From NCBI GenBank assembly GCA_902515095.1, contig CABXTC010000003.1, positions 1-64,000 on the forward strand: 64,000 bases of DNA, written 5' to 3'. The DNA comes from an uncultured Pelagibacteraceae bacterium. GTDB lineage: Bacteria > Pseudomonadota > Alphaproteobacteria > Pelagibacterales > Pelagibacteraceae. This document shows positions 1-8,733 of this stretch, piece by piece. The translations under genes were made by a program, and so were the position numbers. The first letter of the stretch is position 1, and the number at the start of each line of letters is the position of its first letter. The notes beneath the pieces are model-generated. The model did no database searches, was not told where the DNA came from, and worked only from the letters and a program-made list of their open reading frames with translations.

Positions 1-1020
1 TGAAATTGTAAACTGCCAAAATAAAATTAATACATTGGGATCTATCTGGTTTGACAAATGTTTAATCTTTTTAAATTCATCATCATTTAAAGAAAAATTT
101 GTGCTTTCTAAAGTTAAAGAATTTATATTCTTAAAATAATATAATAATTCTAAAAAATCATTGATGAAAGTTTTTGGTTCAACTCCTTGATCATAAATTT
201 TTCTATAAATTTCAACTACTTTATTTTCATCTCCGTTAAAAATAAATTCAAATAATTCTATTAATTGTGATTTATCAAAAAAACCAAAAATATCTTGAGC
301 AGATTTTAAATCTAATTCTTTGTTGGAGTCTAAGGTTAATAAAGCCCTATCCAAAAGAGATAATGCATCTCTTACTGAGCCCTCTGAAATTTTTACAATC
401 AGCTTTAAAGCATCATCACTTACTTTACCACCTTCCTTCTCCTTAATTATTTTAATAAATTCAAATAATTCGGACGATTTAATTCTAGATAAATCAAATC
501 TTTGACATCTAGATATTACAGTTATTGGAATTTTTTTAATTTCAGTAGTCGCAAAAATAAATTTTAAATATGCTGGAGGCTCCTCAAGTGTTTTTAATAG
601 AGCATTAAATGCTTGTTTGCTCAGCATATGCACCTCATCAATTATAAAAATTTTATATTTTGACGAAGTTGGTCCATATCTTGAAAACTCAATTAATTCT
701 CTCACGTCATCAACTCCAGTTTTACTTGCTGCGTCTATTTCTAATACGTCTATATGACTTGAATTAGTTATGGCTTCACAATTACTGCATTTATCTTGGC
801 ATTTATTTTCTGCTCCATTCGTGCAATTAAGTGTTTTCGCAACAATTCTAGCAATAGTGGTTTTTCCAATTCCCCTTATCCCTGTGAATAGATATGCATT
901 TGGAATTTTGTTAGCTTTAATAGAATTTATTATAGTTTCCGCTACGACCTTCTGACCAATTAAATCATCAAATTTTTGAGGTCTATATTTTAGAGCTAAT
1001 ACTTTTGAATTATTGTTCAT
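1..1020 (-). CDS. dnaX: DNA polymerase III gamma/tau subunit (partial, C-terminus beyond window)
   Basis: Clamp-loader ATPase of the replicative polymerase. The 340 codons visible run from the ATG at 1018-1020 off the left edge, so the C-terminal part is missing. The N-terminal AAA+ domain is clear: Walker A GIRGIGKTT near residues 47-55, four cysteines of the zinc module (about 65-80, spaced x7, x3, x2), Walker B FIIDEVHML, and the SRC motif in TVISRCQRF. The start lies only 13 nt after the SRP RNA on the same strand, with no terminator seen between them, so the two are probably co-transcribed. Whether a shorter gamma form is made cannot be judged here. Confidence 0.95.
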   Translation of the reverse strand, partial: MNNNSKVLALKYRPQKFDDLIGQKVVAETIINSIKANKIPNAYLFTGIRGIGKTTIARIVAKTLNCTNGAENKCQDKCSNCEAITNSSHIDVLEIDAASKTGVDDVRELIEFSRYGPTSSKYKIFIIDEVHMLSKQAFNALLKTLEEPPAYLKFIFATTEIKKIPITVISRCQRFDLSRIKSSELFEFIKIIKEKEGGKVSDDALKLIVKISEGSVRDALSLLDRALLTLDSNKELDLKSAQDIFGFFDKSQLIELFEFIFNGDENKVVEIYRKIYDQGVEPKTFINDFLELLYYFKNINSLTLESTNFSLNDDEFKKIKHLSNQIDPNVLILFWQFTIS

Positions 1021-1033
1021 TTTTTAAAATCTA

Positions 1034-1117
1034 GGAGACTAGAACCTGAAAAACTGTCTCTACGACTGCTTCCGTTAAGATCTGGTCGAGTTCAAGCAGT
1101 ATTCACCTCTAGCCTCC
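1034..1117 (-). ncRNA. ffs: Signal recognition particle RNA (4.5S type)
   Basis: Small bacterial SRP RNA that binds Ffh for co-translational membrane targeting. On the minus strand the ends form a 10-bp helix (GGAGGCTAGA with TCTAGTCTCC, one G-U). The apex matches the conserved domain IV: CAG, then GGAAGCAG on the 3' side, aligning base for base with the E. coli core. The apical tetraloop is UAAC instead of GGAA, an example of the URRC class known as an alternative to GNRA in SRP RNAs. Exact ends are uncertain by a few bases. It sits between its promoter and dnaX. Confidence 0.88.
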
Positions 1118-1124
1118 ACAAACT

Positions 1125-1154
1125 ATTATAACAGTAATAATTTCTTATCTACAA
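1125..1154 (-). promoter_or_regulatory. Sigma-70-type promoter of the SRP RNA (and possibly dnaX)
   Basis: On the minus strand there is a perfect -10 box TATAAT (1125-1130). A -35-like TTGTAG lies at 1149-1154 with an 18-base spacer. The -10 box is 7 bases before the first paired base of the SRP RNA, the expected distance to a start site. In such AT-rich DNA a TATAAT alone means little; the spacing to a confidently called RNA is the support. Confidence 0.6.
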
Positions 1155-1160
1155 TAAAAG

Positions 1161-1997
1161 TTATTTCTTAATTTCTCTTTGTTTGTCAGCTTCAAAAACA
1201 CCTAGAACGTGAAAATCTTGACAATGTAATCCAAGATCCTCTAGCGATTTTTGAACTTTAGGATCTTCTATATGACCATCTAGATCACATAAAAAGAAAA
1301 AGGAGTCGAATGAATTTTTTTCAGGATAACTTTGTAACTTTGTAAGATTAACTCCATTAATTGCAAATCCACCAAGCGATTGATACAAAGCTGCAGGCTT
1401 ACTTTTTAACTTGAATAAAAAAGAAGTTATATATTTTTTGTCTCCAAATTCCGGTTGTGAAATATTTTTGCCCATTACTAGAAATCTTGTTAAATTTCCT
1501 TTTTCATTTTCAATATTTTTTTTTATTATCTCTAAATCATATGTTTCTGCACTTAATGAGGATGCGATTGCTGCTTTCTCTTTACTTTTAACTTTTGAAA
1601 CCATTTCTGCAGATCCAGCAGTATCTGCTCTCACATGTTCAACAAAATTATTTAATTTAATAAATCTTGAACATTGTGAAAGTGCTTGAGCATGAGAATA
1701 TACATCTTTAATTTCAGACACTTTTGTTCCTGGTAAACCTAAAAGATTGTGTTCGATATTTTGAAAATATTCTGCATAAATGTTTAACCTATATTCAAAT
1801 ATCAAATATTCTATTCCAATGTTTCCTGTAATTCTATTAGACTCCGGAATTATAATTTTCGAATTAGCGTCTTTTGAAGCTTTTACGAAGCACTCATCAA
1901 AAGTTTTACAAGGAATAATTTCAGCATTTTCATCAATTGATAAAGCTGCCAAGTGTGAGTAGGCCCCAAAAGTTCCTTGAAAATAAATTTTACTCAT
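1161..1997 (-). CDS. pheA: Prephenate dehydratase
   Basis: Converts prephenate to phenylpyruvate in phenylalanine synthesis. At 278 residues it is the length of a stand-alone dehydratase, without a chorismate mutase domain. It starts MSKIYFQGTFGAYSHLAA, the usual FQG..GAYS opening, and carries the catalytic TRF motif in NLTRFLVMGK. The C-terminal third (SFLFKLKSKPAALYQSLGGF, then SFFFLCDLDGH) is the ACT domain that senses phenylalanine in this family. Its start touches the end of kdsB on the same strand, so the two are probably one transcript. Confidence 0.95.
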   Translation of the reverse strand: MSKIYFQGTFGAYSHLAALSIDENAEIIPCKTFDECFVKASKDANSKIIIPESNRITGNIGIEYLIFEYRLNIYAEYFQNIEHNLLGLPGTKVSEIKDVYSHAQALSQCSRFIKLNNFVEHVRADTAGSAEMVSKVKSKEKAAIASSLSAETYDLEIIKKNIENEKGNLTRFLVMGKNISQPEFGDKKYITSFLFKLKSKPAALYQSLGGFAINGVNLTKLQSYPEKNSFDSFFFLCDLDGHIEDPKVQKSLEDLGLHCQDFHVLGVFEADKQREIKK

Positions 1998-2731
1998 TAT
2001 GATTTATATTCCATTATTTTTTTTATAGCTATATAATCCTCTTTAGTATCCACTCCTATTGAGAGAGATTTCGCAAGAGCAACATTAATATTTATATTAT
2101 TATCTAATGCTCTTAACTGTTCTAATTTATATTTGATTTCATTAGAAGATTGCTTTAATGACACAAATTTTTTTAAAGTTTCTAAATTGTAACAATAAAT
2201 TCCTAAATGATGATAAATATTTTTTATGTTTTTTTCAGATTTTCTTGAGAACTTTAATGCCAAAGGAAATTTAGATAAATCCAAGCTCTTATCTGTAGTA
2301 ACTTTTACTATATCTTGATTTTCAAATATTTGCTTATCATCAATTTTGGACGCCAGTGTGCCTAGATTATACCCAAAACTTATCATTTGTTTATTCAAAT
2401 TTTGAATGTCTTCTATATTAATTAATGGTTCATCACCTTGAAGATTCATTACTAATTCTATATCAGATCTATTGAGTTTTTTTACCACTTCGTAAATTCT
2501 ATCGGTTCCTGTTTTGTGTTTATTGCTGGTTAATATTGCCTCGCCGCCATTTTCTTTAACATTGTTAACAATTTCTTGATCCTCAGCTGCAACAAATACC
2601 TCTCCAATATTCGCATCTTGAGCCTTTTTTAAAACATGAGAAATCATTGATAATCCATTTATTTTTAACAAAGGTTTTCCAGGTAATCTTGTTGCTGAAA
2701 GCCTAGACGGAATTATAACTAATGTTTTCAT
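1997..2731 (-). CDS. kdsB: CMP-KDO synthetase (3-deoxy-manno-octulosonate cytidylyltransferase)
   Basis: Activates KDO with CTP for lipid A/LPS inner-core assembly. The N-terminus has the nucleotidyltransferase signature VIIPSRLSATRLPGKPL, followed by NLQGDEPLI, which carries the metal-binding Asp. I use the ATG at 2731 (MKTLVIIP). An in-frame ATG at 2743 would add four residues (MKTS). It pairs functionally with kdsD at 7.8 kb and the Lpt genes, showing that this cell builds KDO-containing LPS. It is followed directly by pheA on the same strand. Confidence 0.94.
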   Translation of the reverse strand: MKTLVIIPSRLSATRLPGKPLLKINGLSMISHVLKKAQDANIGEVFVAAEDQEIVNNVKENGGEAILTSNKHKTGTDRIYEVVKKLNRSDIELVMNLQGDEPLINIEDIQNLNKQMISFGYNLGTLASKIDDKQIFENQDIVKVTTDKSLDLSKFPLALKFSRKSEKNIKNIYHHLGIYCYNLETLKKFVSLKQSSNEIKYKLEQLRALDNNININVALAKSLSIGVDTKEDYIAIKKIMEYKS

Positions 2732-2840
2732 AGATGTTTTCAATTTATTATCACATTATAAATAGAGGCAAAATAGTACATTAAAAATATAAGCAATTTT
2801 ATATTTATAATGCTATATGTTCAAAATAATTTTTTAATAA

Positions 2841-3383
2841 ATGGATTCTTTTGAACTAAATAAAATAATTGCTGCTGTATTAATGGTTGCTCTAATAATA
2901 ATAGGTATTAGTAAGCTATCAAATGTCATTTTTCATGTAGAAAAACCAGAAACACCAGGCTATGCAGTAGATGTTGCTCAAGCTGTTAGTGCATCTACGC
3001 AATTAGATTCGGAAAAGTCTGAGGAAAAAATTGATATAACTGCTTTAATGGCTATGGGAGATCTATCAACCGGAGAGAAAGTTTTTAAAAAATGTGCAGC
3101 TTGTCATTCAATTGTTAAGGGTGGTAAAAATAACATAGGCCCAGCTTTATACAATGTTGTTGGTAGAAAAGTAGGAGCAGTCGAAGATTACAAATATTCA
3201 AAAGCATTATCCGGATACGAAAAGAAGTGGACTTTTGAGGAACTAAACGGATACTTAATTAAACCAGCTAAATGGATTAAAGGAACAAAGATGGCTTTTG
3301 CTGGTTTAAGAAAAGAAAAAGATAGAGCATCAGTTATTTTATATTTGAATCAAAATTCTGATAACCCGCTGCCATTACCTTAG
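2841..3383 (+). CDS. Membrane-anchored class I cytochrome c
   Basis: Electron carrier of the respiratory chain, probably between the bc1 complex and cytochrome oxidase. Residues about 8-28 form one N-terminal membrane anchor (IIAAVLMVALIIIGIS), followed by an acidic linker. The haem site is KCAACH near residue 85 and the distal Met lies in GTKMAF. This layout matches the CycM/cytochrome c552 family of alphaproteobacteria. It is transcribed divergently from kdsB, and its last 9 bases overlap the end of argF convergently. Confidence 0.88.
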   Translation: MDSFELNKIIAAVLMVALIIIGISKLSNVIFHVEKPETPGYAVDVAQAVSASTQLDSEKSEEKIDITALMAMGDLSTGEKVFKKCAACHSIVKGGKNNIGPALYNVVGRKVGAVEDYKYSKALSGYEKKWTFEELNGYLIKPAKWIKGTKMAFAGLRKEKDRASVILYLNQNSDNPLPLP

Positions 3384-4304
3384 CTTTCCAAAGCAATAAA
3401 GTAATATAGATTTTTGAACATGAACTCTATTAAGTGCTTGTTGCCATACTTTGGATTTTTTACTTGAAAAAACATCCTCATCGACCTCACTGCCTCTTGG
3501 TAAACAATGGAGAAAAATGCAATTTTTTTTAGCAAAACCCATTAATTTTTTATTAATCTTAAATTTTTTAAAAAAACTTAATTTTTTATACCTGTTAACT
3601 TTATCATTCATAGATATTACTTTATCAGAAAAAATAACATCAGCACCTGTCACAGCCCTTTTGGGATCATCATAAATAGAGATCTTATTTTCATTTTTTT
3701 TTATATAATTTAAAATTTCTTGATTAGGTTGATAGTTTTTTGGACAACCAATTCTTAATTTAAAAGAAAATTTAATTGAAGCAGCAATTAAAGAATTTAA
3801 AACATTATTAGAGTCTCCAATCCAAGTAATATTTAATTTGGATATTGGTTTTTTTTTTATTTCTTCAACGGTAAACACATCAGATAAAATTTGTGTTGGA
3901 TGGGAGGATGGACTTAATCCATTTATGATCGGAATAGATAAATGTTTCTTAAACTCAACTAACTTAATATCTCTATCCGTTCTTAACATAAAAGCATTAC
4001 CAAAATTTGATAATATCTTAGCAGTATCCTCTATACTTTCACCTCCTTTTGATAAATGAAGTTCATCTGGTCTTAATGTTATAGTGCTTCCACCAAGTTG
4101 TTTAATAGCTAAATAAAAACTCAATCTAGTTCTAAGACTAGATTTTTCGAACATTTGTATTAATAATTTACCTTTTAAAGGAACTCCTACGTCATTTTCA
4201 AGATTATTGAGTTTTTTTCGTGCCTTCTTTCTTTTTTTTGCGTCAATTAAAATTTTTCTAAGGTCTTTAGCTGGAATGTCTTTAAGATTAATAAAATGAT
4301 TCAT
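3375..4304 (-). CDS. argF: Ornithine carbamoyltransferase
   Basis: Makes citrulline from ornithine and carbamoyl phosphate in arginine synthesis. The carbamoyl-phosphate loop is present as SSLRTR (S-x-R-T-R). HPTQILSD and the ornithine-site HCLP (in IFLHCLPRGSE) are also intact. At 309 residues it has the normal family length. It lies 1 base after argD on the same strand, forming an argD-argF unit. Its 3' end overlaps the cytochrome c gene by 9 bases. Confidence 0.95.
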   Translation of the reverse strand: MNHFINLKDIPAKDLRKILIDAKKRKKARKKLNNLENDVGVPLKGKLLIQMFEKSSLRTRLSFYLAIKQLGGSTITLRPDELHLSKGGESIEDTAKILSNFGNAFMLRTDRDIKLVEFKKHLSIPIINGLSPSSHPTQILSDVFTVEEIKKKPISKLNITWIGDSNNVLNSLIAASIKFSFKLRIGCPKNYQPNQEILNYIKKNENKISIYDDPKRAVTGADVIFSDKVISMNDKVNRYKKLSFFKKFKINKKLMGFAKKNCIFLHCLPRGSEVDEDVFSSKKSKVWQQALNRVHVQKSILLYCFGKLR

Positions 4305-4305
4305 C

Positions 4306-5472
4306 TCAATTAAGCTCTCTGCATACTTTATTAATAATCTTTAAAGCTTGATCTAACTCATTTTTTTTAACGTTTAATGGAGGTAAAATACGAACAACAT
4401 TTTCGGCAGCTCTAATAGTTAATAATTTGTTATCCATTAATTTTTTAATAAAATTAGATTGATCTTTATAAAGCTGAATTCCAATTAGCAAACCTCTTCC
4501 TCTTATATCTTTTATGATTTTAGGGTACTTTTGTTTAATTAAATTTAAATTTAAAAAAAAATATTTAGATGATTTTTTTACATTATTTAAAAACTTTCTA
4601 CTTGAAACTATATCCATAACTGTATTTCCAACTGCCATAGCTAATGGGTTTCCTCCAAAAGTAGATCCATGAGATCCGGGTGTCATTCCAGATGCAACTT
4701 TTTTATTCATTAAAACTGCTCCAATTGGAAATCCACCCCCAATTCCTTTTGCAATTGGCACTATATCTGGTTTAATTTTAGACTGCTCAAATGCAAAAAA
4801 ATCACCTGATCTCCCAATGCCGTCTTGAACGGAGTCCGCGATAAGTAATATCTTTTTTTTGTTGCAAAGTTTTCTCAATTCTCTTAAGCAAAAATCTGGT
4901 ATTACCTTTATACCTCCCTCACCCATAATATTTTCAACCATAATTGCGGCCGTATTTTTATTAATTTTTTTTTTCAAAGATTTATGATCTCCAAATTTAA
5001 AATGATCAAAACCTGGAACCTTAGGACCAAATCCCTCGGTCATTTTTTTTGAACCACTAGCAAAAATACTTGCAATTGTTCTTCCGTGAAAAGAATTTTT
5101 CACACATAAAATTCTATTTTTATTAGGTTTTCCAATTGAATAAAAGTATCGTCTAGCAACTTTAATAGCGGCCTCGGTGGCCTCTGTGCCACTATTTTGA
5201 AAAATAACATAATCTGCAAACGTTTTATGACATAATTTCTTAGCTAATTTTTCTCCCTCTGGAATTTGGAAAGCATTCGACACATGCCAAAGTTTTTTTG
5301 ATTGGTCTTCAATAGTTTTTATTAATTTTGGATTAGCGTGACCCAAACAATTAACAGCTATACCCTGAACAAAATCCAAATATTTGGTACCATTTACAGT
5401 ATAAAGATAAGCTCCCTTACCTTTTTTAAAAGAAATTTTTTTTCTATTATAATTTTTTGCTAAATAGCTCAT
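4306..5472 (-). CDS. argD: Acetylornithine aminotransferase
   Basis: PLP-dependent class III aminotransferase for arginine synthesis; in many bacteria it also serves the lysine/diaminopimelate branch. Hallmarks are the cofactor-site QNSGTEATEAAIK, NSFHGRT, and the Schiff-base lysine in PIAKGIGGGFPIGAV. At 388 residues it has the normal length. It is first in the argD-argF unit. The 179-base spacer upstream is shared with divergently transcribed gcrA and holds no structure I can name. Confidence 0.94.
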   Translation of the reverse strand: MSYLAKNYNRKKISFKKGKGAYLYTVNGTKYLDFVQGIAVNCLGHANPKLIKTIEDQSKKLWHVSNAFQIPEGEKLAKKLCHKTFADYVIFQNSGTEATEAAIKVARRYFYSIGKPNKNRILCVKNSFHGRTIASIFASGSKKMTEGFGPKVPGFDHFKFGDHKSLKKKINKNTAAIMVENIMGEGGIKVIPDFCLRELRKLCNKKKILLIADSVQDGIGRSGDFFAFEQSKIKPDIVPIAKGIGGGFPIGAVLMNKKVASGMTPGSHGSTFGGNPLAMAVGNTVMDIVSSRKFLNNVKKSSKYFFLNLNLIKQKYPKIIKDIRGRGLLIGIQLYKDQSNFIKKLMDNKLLTIRAAENVVRILPPLNVKKNELDQALKIINKVCRELN

Positions 5473-5651
5473 TTTTTTTTATTATTTAAAACTTTTTATA
5501 AACATTAATATTTAATACAAGTTAGGATTGTGTGTTTTATTAAACTTTTAAGTAAATTATTGTTGATAACTAAGAATAATTACTTGTTTAATTAAAATTT
5601 ATAACCCTATATTGTGTTTTTATATTAATTTAACACTAAATGTAGATTTAA

Positions 5652-6143
5652 ATGAGTTGGACAGAAGAAAAAGTAAATAAACTGAAAGAGCTCTGGGGTA
5701 AAGGTAACACGGCAAGTCAAATTGCGGAAATAATAGGTGGTATAAGCCGAAATGCTGTTATTGGTAAAGCTCATAGGCTCAATCTTTCAGCTAAAATAAA
5801 AACTAGAGCAACAACTACAAATAATAATTTTAAGAGTGATCAGGATGAATTTAAGATTAAATCTAGAAAGGGTAAGAGAAACAAATTTAAATCTTTGATA
5901 ATAGAGAAAGATTTTGAGCCTGAAAATCCTAAACAACTTGAAGAGCTAGACGATAATTCATGTAAATGGCCAATCGGTCACCCAAATGAAAAATCTTTTT
6001 ACTTCTGTGGAAGATCATCATTAAAAGATTTTTCTTATTGTAAACTTCACTTATTATACGCATATCAGCCAAAAGGTAAAAAAGAAGAGAGTACTGAAAA
6101 AGAAGAGGTTCAAAATTATATAAATAAAAAGCAGGCTGGGTAG
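5652..6143 (+). CDS. gcrA: GcrA-family cell-cycle regulator
   Basis: Alphaproteobacterial transcription factor that acts with sigma-70 and responds to adenine methylation by CcrM in Caulobacter. The N-terminal helix-turn-helix is typical (MSWTEEKVNKLKELWGKG, then ISRNAVIGKAHRLNLS). A basic, low-complexity linker follows, then the C-terminal cysteine-containing segment (CKWPIGHP, FYFCGRSS, YCKLHL) that contacts the sigma factor. At 163 residues it is typical. A ccrM partner cannot be checked in this window. Its 3' end faces the NDUFA9-like gene 9 bases away. Confidence 0.92.
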   Translation: MSWTEEKVNKLKELWGKGNTASQIAEIIGGISRNAVIGKAHRLNLSAKIKTRATTTNNNFKSDQDEFKIKSRKGKRNKFKSLIIEKDFEPENPKQLEELDDNSCKWPIGHPNEKSFYFCGRSSLKDFSYCKLHLLYAYQPKGKKEESTEKEEVQNYINKKQAG

Positions 6144-6152
6144 AGAGTATTT

Positions 6153-7133
6153 TTAACTTTTTTTCTCCTCAGTATTGGAAATATATTTTTCTGTCGAGAA
6201 CTCTCCTCCATCACGCCACATAAAAGAGTATTTTTTTACCTCATCCTTAAAAAATAGCTTACTTGGAATTCCAATATCTGCGTTAGTTTTGTACTTACCG
6301 GAGGCAATATTATCATATTTCAATAATCTTAGTTGGTCTTCCGTCAATAAGGGTTTGGGGAGTAACTGAAAAATTTTTGCAGAGAGTTTGGCTAAAGATA
6401 ATGGCATAGGTAATAATAATCTTTTTTTATTAATTAAACCCAAAAGTATTTGTAAAATTTCTTTAAAAGTTAAAACCTCTGGACCAACACATTCTATTAC
6501 TTGTGTCTCAATTTTGTTAGATAAGACATGATAGATCACATTACTTAAATCGGTTGCATGTATTGGCATAAACTTTGTTTTTCCTGAGTAATAAAGAGGA
6601 AAAAGTGGCAGCCTTCTTAATAAAGTCATGAATTGTGTGCTAAAATTATCAGAATTTGAAAAAACAACTGACGGTCTTAATATTGTTGTTTTAGAAAAAT
6701 TACTTAATATATTATTTTCTCCTTCAAGTTTTGAGCTTGCGTATTTAGAATCAATTGCATCATTTATCCCAAGAGCTGATATGTGAACAAAATGTTTTAG
6801 ATCATGTTTTTTGCAAAGTTTTGCTAAAAGAGTTGGAAATATTGTATGAATATTCTTAAAAGTATTTCCCCTATTATTCTCATACAAAATTCCAATTAAA
6901 TTTATACAGTAGTCAGCTTCACTAAATAATTTTTCAATTTTATTTTCTTCAAAAATTTTTAACTCTTTGATATCAATAAAACCAGCATTACCCTGGGTTT
7001 TTATCTTTAAACCTTTTTGATGAACATTCCTTGTTACAACTGTAACTTTAATGTTATTTTTAGTAAGTTTTCTAATTAAGAAACTTCCAATTTGACCACT
7101 TCCGCCAAAAATTAGACAATTTTTTGCTTTCAT
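6153..7133 (-). CDS. NDUFA9-like NAD(P)-binding protein (complex I accessory family)
   Basis: Atypical short-chain dehydrogenase/epimerase with the N-terminal Rossmann motif IFGGSGQIGSFLIRKL. The catalytic region is degenerate (HISALGIN, YASSKLEGE), as in the NDUFA9/39-kDa subunit family associated with NADH:quinone oxidoreductase. Alphaproteobacteria commonly carry such a protein (inference from family). It is 326 residues. Its start region lies head to head with rnd, whose chosen start is 24 bases beyond it. A general NAD-dependent epimerase is the alternative. Confidence 0.8.
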   Translation of the reverse strand: MKAKNCLIFGGSGQIGSFLIRKLTKNNIKVTVVTRNVHQKGLKIKTQGNAGFIDIKELKIFEENKIEKLFSEADYCINLIGILYENNRGNTFKNIHTIFPTLLAKLCKKHDLKHFVHISALGINDAIDSKYASSKLEGENNILSNFSKTTILRPSVVFSNSDNFSTQFMTLLRRLPLFPLYYSGKTKFMPIHATDLSNVIYHVLSNKIETQVIECVGPEVLTFKEILQILLGLINKKRLLLPMPLSLAKLSAKIFQLLPKPLLTEDQLRLLKYDNIASGKYKTNADIGIPSKLFFKDEVKKYSFMWRDGGEFSTEKYISNTEEKKS

Positions 7134-7156
7134 ATATAAACATTTACAAAATAGTT

Positions 7157-7762
7157 ATGAATATTAAACTTCACAAAAATGACTTACCAGATGATCTTGA
7201 ATTAGGCAATTTAATAGCAGTGGATGGTGAATTTATGGGTCTAAATATTAGACGTGATCCATTATGCTTGATCCAAATTTCCTCTGGTAATTCAGATGCT
7301 CATATAGTTCAATTGGATAGATCAAACTATAATGCCCCAAATCTGGTAAAAATTTTAAATAACGAAAATATAGCAAAAATTTTTCATTACGGCAGAGCTG
7401 ATTTAGCTCATATAAAGTATTATTTAAAAACTGAGACCAATAATATCTTGGATACAAAAATTGCCTCAAAACTTTCGAGGTCCTACTCTGATAATCATTC
7501 TTTAAAAACTCTAATTAAGGAATTTGTTAATATTGACATAAGTAAACAATTTCAAAGCTCTGATTTTGGAGGAGAACTTTCACCAGCACAACTTAAATAT
7601 TGTGCTAATGATGTTATATATTTACATAAAATTCATGATGAATTAAATAAGATCTTGGTTAGAGAAAATAGAATTGAATTATATAAACAATGTTTAAAAT
7701 TTTTAAAAACAAGAGTTGAATTAGATCTTGCATTTTTTAAGGATGATATCTGGGCACATTAG
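7157..7762 (+). CDS. rnd: Ribonuclease D-type 3'-5' exonuclease
   Basis: DEDD-family exoribonuclease that trims tRNA and other RNA 3' ends. Exo motif I is AVDGEFMGL, motif II HYGRADLAHIKYY, and motif III YCANDVIYLHKI (DEDDy). At 201 residues it has the exonuclease domain only, without HRDC domains, the short form common in alphaproteobacteria. The ATG at 7157 is preferred to an upstream in-frame start at 7124, which would overlap the divergent neighbour. The stop codon overlaps the GTG start of kdsD by one base. Confidence 0.9.
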   Translation: MNIKLHKNDLPDDLELGNLIAVDGEFMGLNIRRDPLCLIQISSGNSDAHIVQLDRSNYNAPNLVKILNNENIAKIFHYGRADLAHIKYYLKTETNNILDTKIASKLSRSYSDNHSLKTLIKEFVNIDISKQFQSSDFGGELSPAQLKYCANDVIYLHKIHDELNKILVRENRIELYKQCLKFLKTRVELDLAFFKDDIWAH

Positions 7763-8733
7763 TGAAAAAAATTGATTATAAAAATATTGCAAAAAATGTA
7801 ATTAATTTAGAGATCAAAGCTTTACAAAAATTAAAAAAATCCCTTAATCAAAATTTTAACAAAGCTGTAAATGCAATAGTTAATTGTCAATCAAAAGTTA
7901 TTTTGTGTGGAGTTGGCAAAAGTGGAATAATAGCAAATAAAATATCAGCAACTTTATCATCAATTGGTACACCTTCTTTTTCATTGTCTGCAAACGACTG
8001 CTCTCATGGTGATATGGGGAGTATAACAAGAAAAGATGTTTTAATTTTGATAAGTTACTCTGGAAACTCTATCGAGCTAAGAAATATTATAAATTATGCT
8101 AATAGGAATAAAATCTTATTAATAGGAATTACATCAAAAATAAATTCTGAACTTTACAAAAATAGTGACATCGGGCTAATAACTCCTGAGGTAAAAGAAG
8201 CTGGTCTAGATATGATTCCGACATCTAGCACTATTAACCAATTAAGTATTGGTGACGCTTTAGCAATTTCAACTTTAAAAAAGAAAAAAATTAATAACCT
8301 AGATTTCAAAAAATTTCATCCGTCTGGAAGTCTGGGTGAAAAATTAAAGACTGTAGAAGATCTAATGCTAACAAAAAATAAAATACCATTTATAAATGAG
8401 GATATTTTAATGACAAAAGCATTAAAGATAATGACAGAAAAGAAGTTAGGTACGTTAATAGCTCAAAACAAAAAAAAATTTACAACAGGTATTATTACTG
8501 ACGGTCAAATTAGAAAACTAAATTCTAAAAACATTGCTATGAATTTATTAAAAGTGAAAGATGTGATGACAAAAAATCCAATAAAAATTGAAAAGAATAC
8601 ATTGGCTACTAAAGCTTTATCAATTATGAATGAAAAAAAAATTACAAGTTTATGTGTTTACGATCAAAAGAAAAAATCAACTACGATAGGTATCGTTCAT
8701 GTTCATAATATTTTAAATAAAAAGATATATTAA
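7762..8733 (+). CDS. kdsD: Arabinose-5-phosphate isomerase (KpsF/GutQ family)
   Basis: Makes D-arabinose 5-phosphate, precursor of KDO. The N-terminal SIS sugar-isomerase domain has VGKSGIIANKISATL and the SYSGNS motif. Two CBS domains follow, beginning near VEDLMLTKNK and VKDVMTKNP. The HPSGSLGEKL signature lies between them. It uses a GTG start overlapping the rnd stop. It leads straight into lptC and lptB, the usual KDO-synthesis and LPS-transport grouping. Confidence 0.94.
   Translation: MKKIDYKNIAKNVINLEIKALQKLKKSLNQNFNKAVNAIVNCQSKVILCGVGKSGIIANKISATLSSIGTPSFSLSANDCSHGDMGSITRKDVLILISYSGNSIELRNIINYANRNKILLIGITSKINSELYKNSDIGLITPEVKEAGLDMIPTSSTINQLSIGDALAISTLKKKKINNLDFKKFHPSGSLGEKLKTVEDLMLTKNKIPFINEDILMTKALKIMTEKKLGTLIAQNKKKFTTGIITDGQIRKLNSKNIAMNLLKVKDVMTKNPIKIEKNTLATKALSIMNEKKITSLCVYDQKKKSTTIGIVHVHNILNKKIY

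Noticed and set aside
5473-5651. Possible regulatory RNA between argD and gcrA
   Set aside because: The 179 bases are very AT-rich; no hairpin or riboswitch-like core could be supported by eye.
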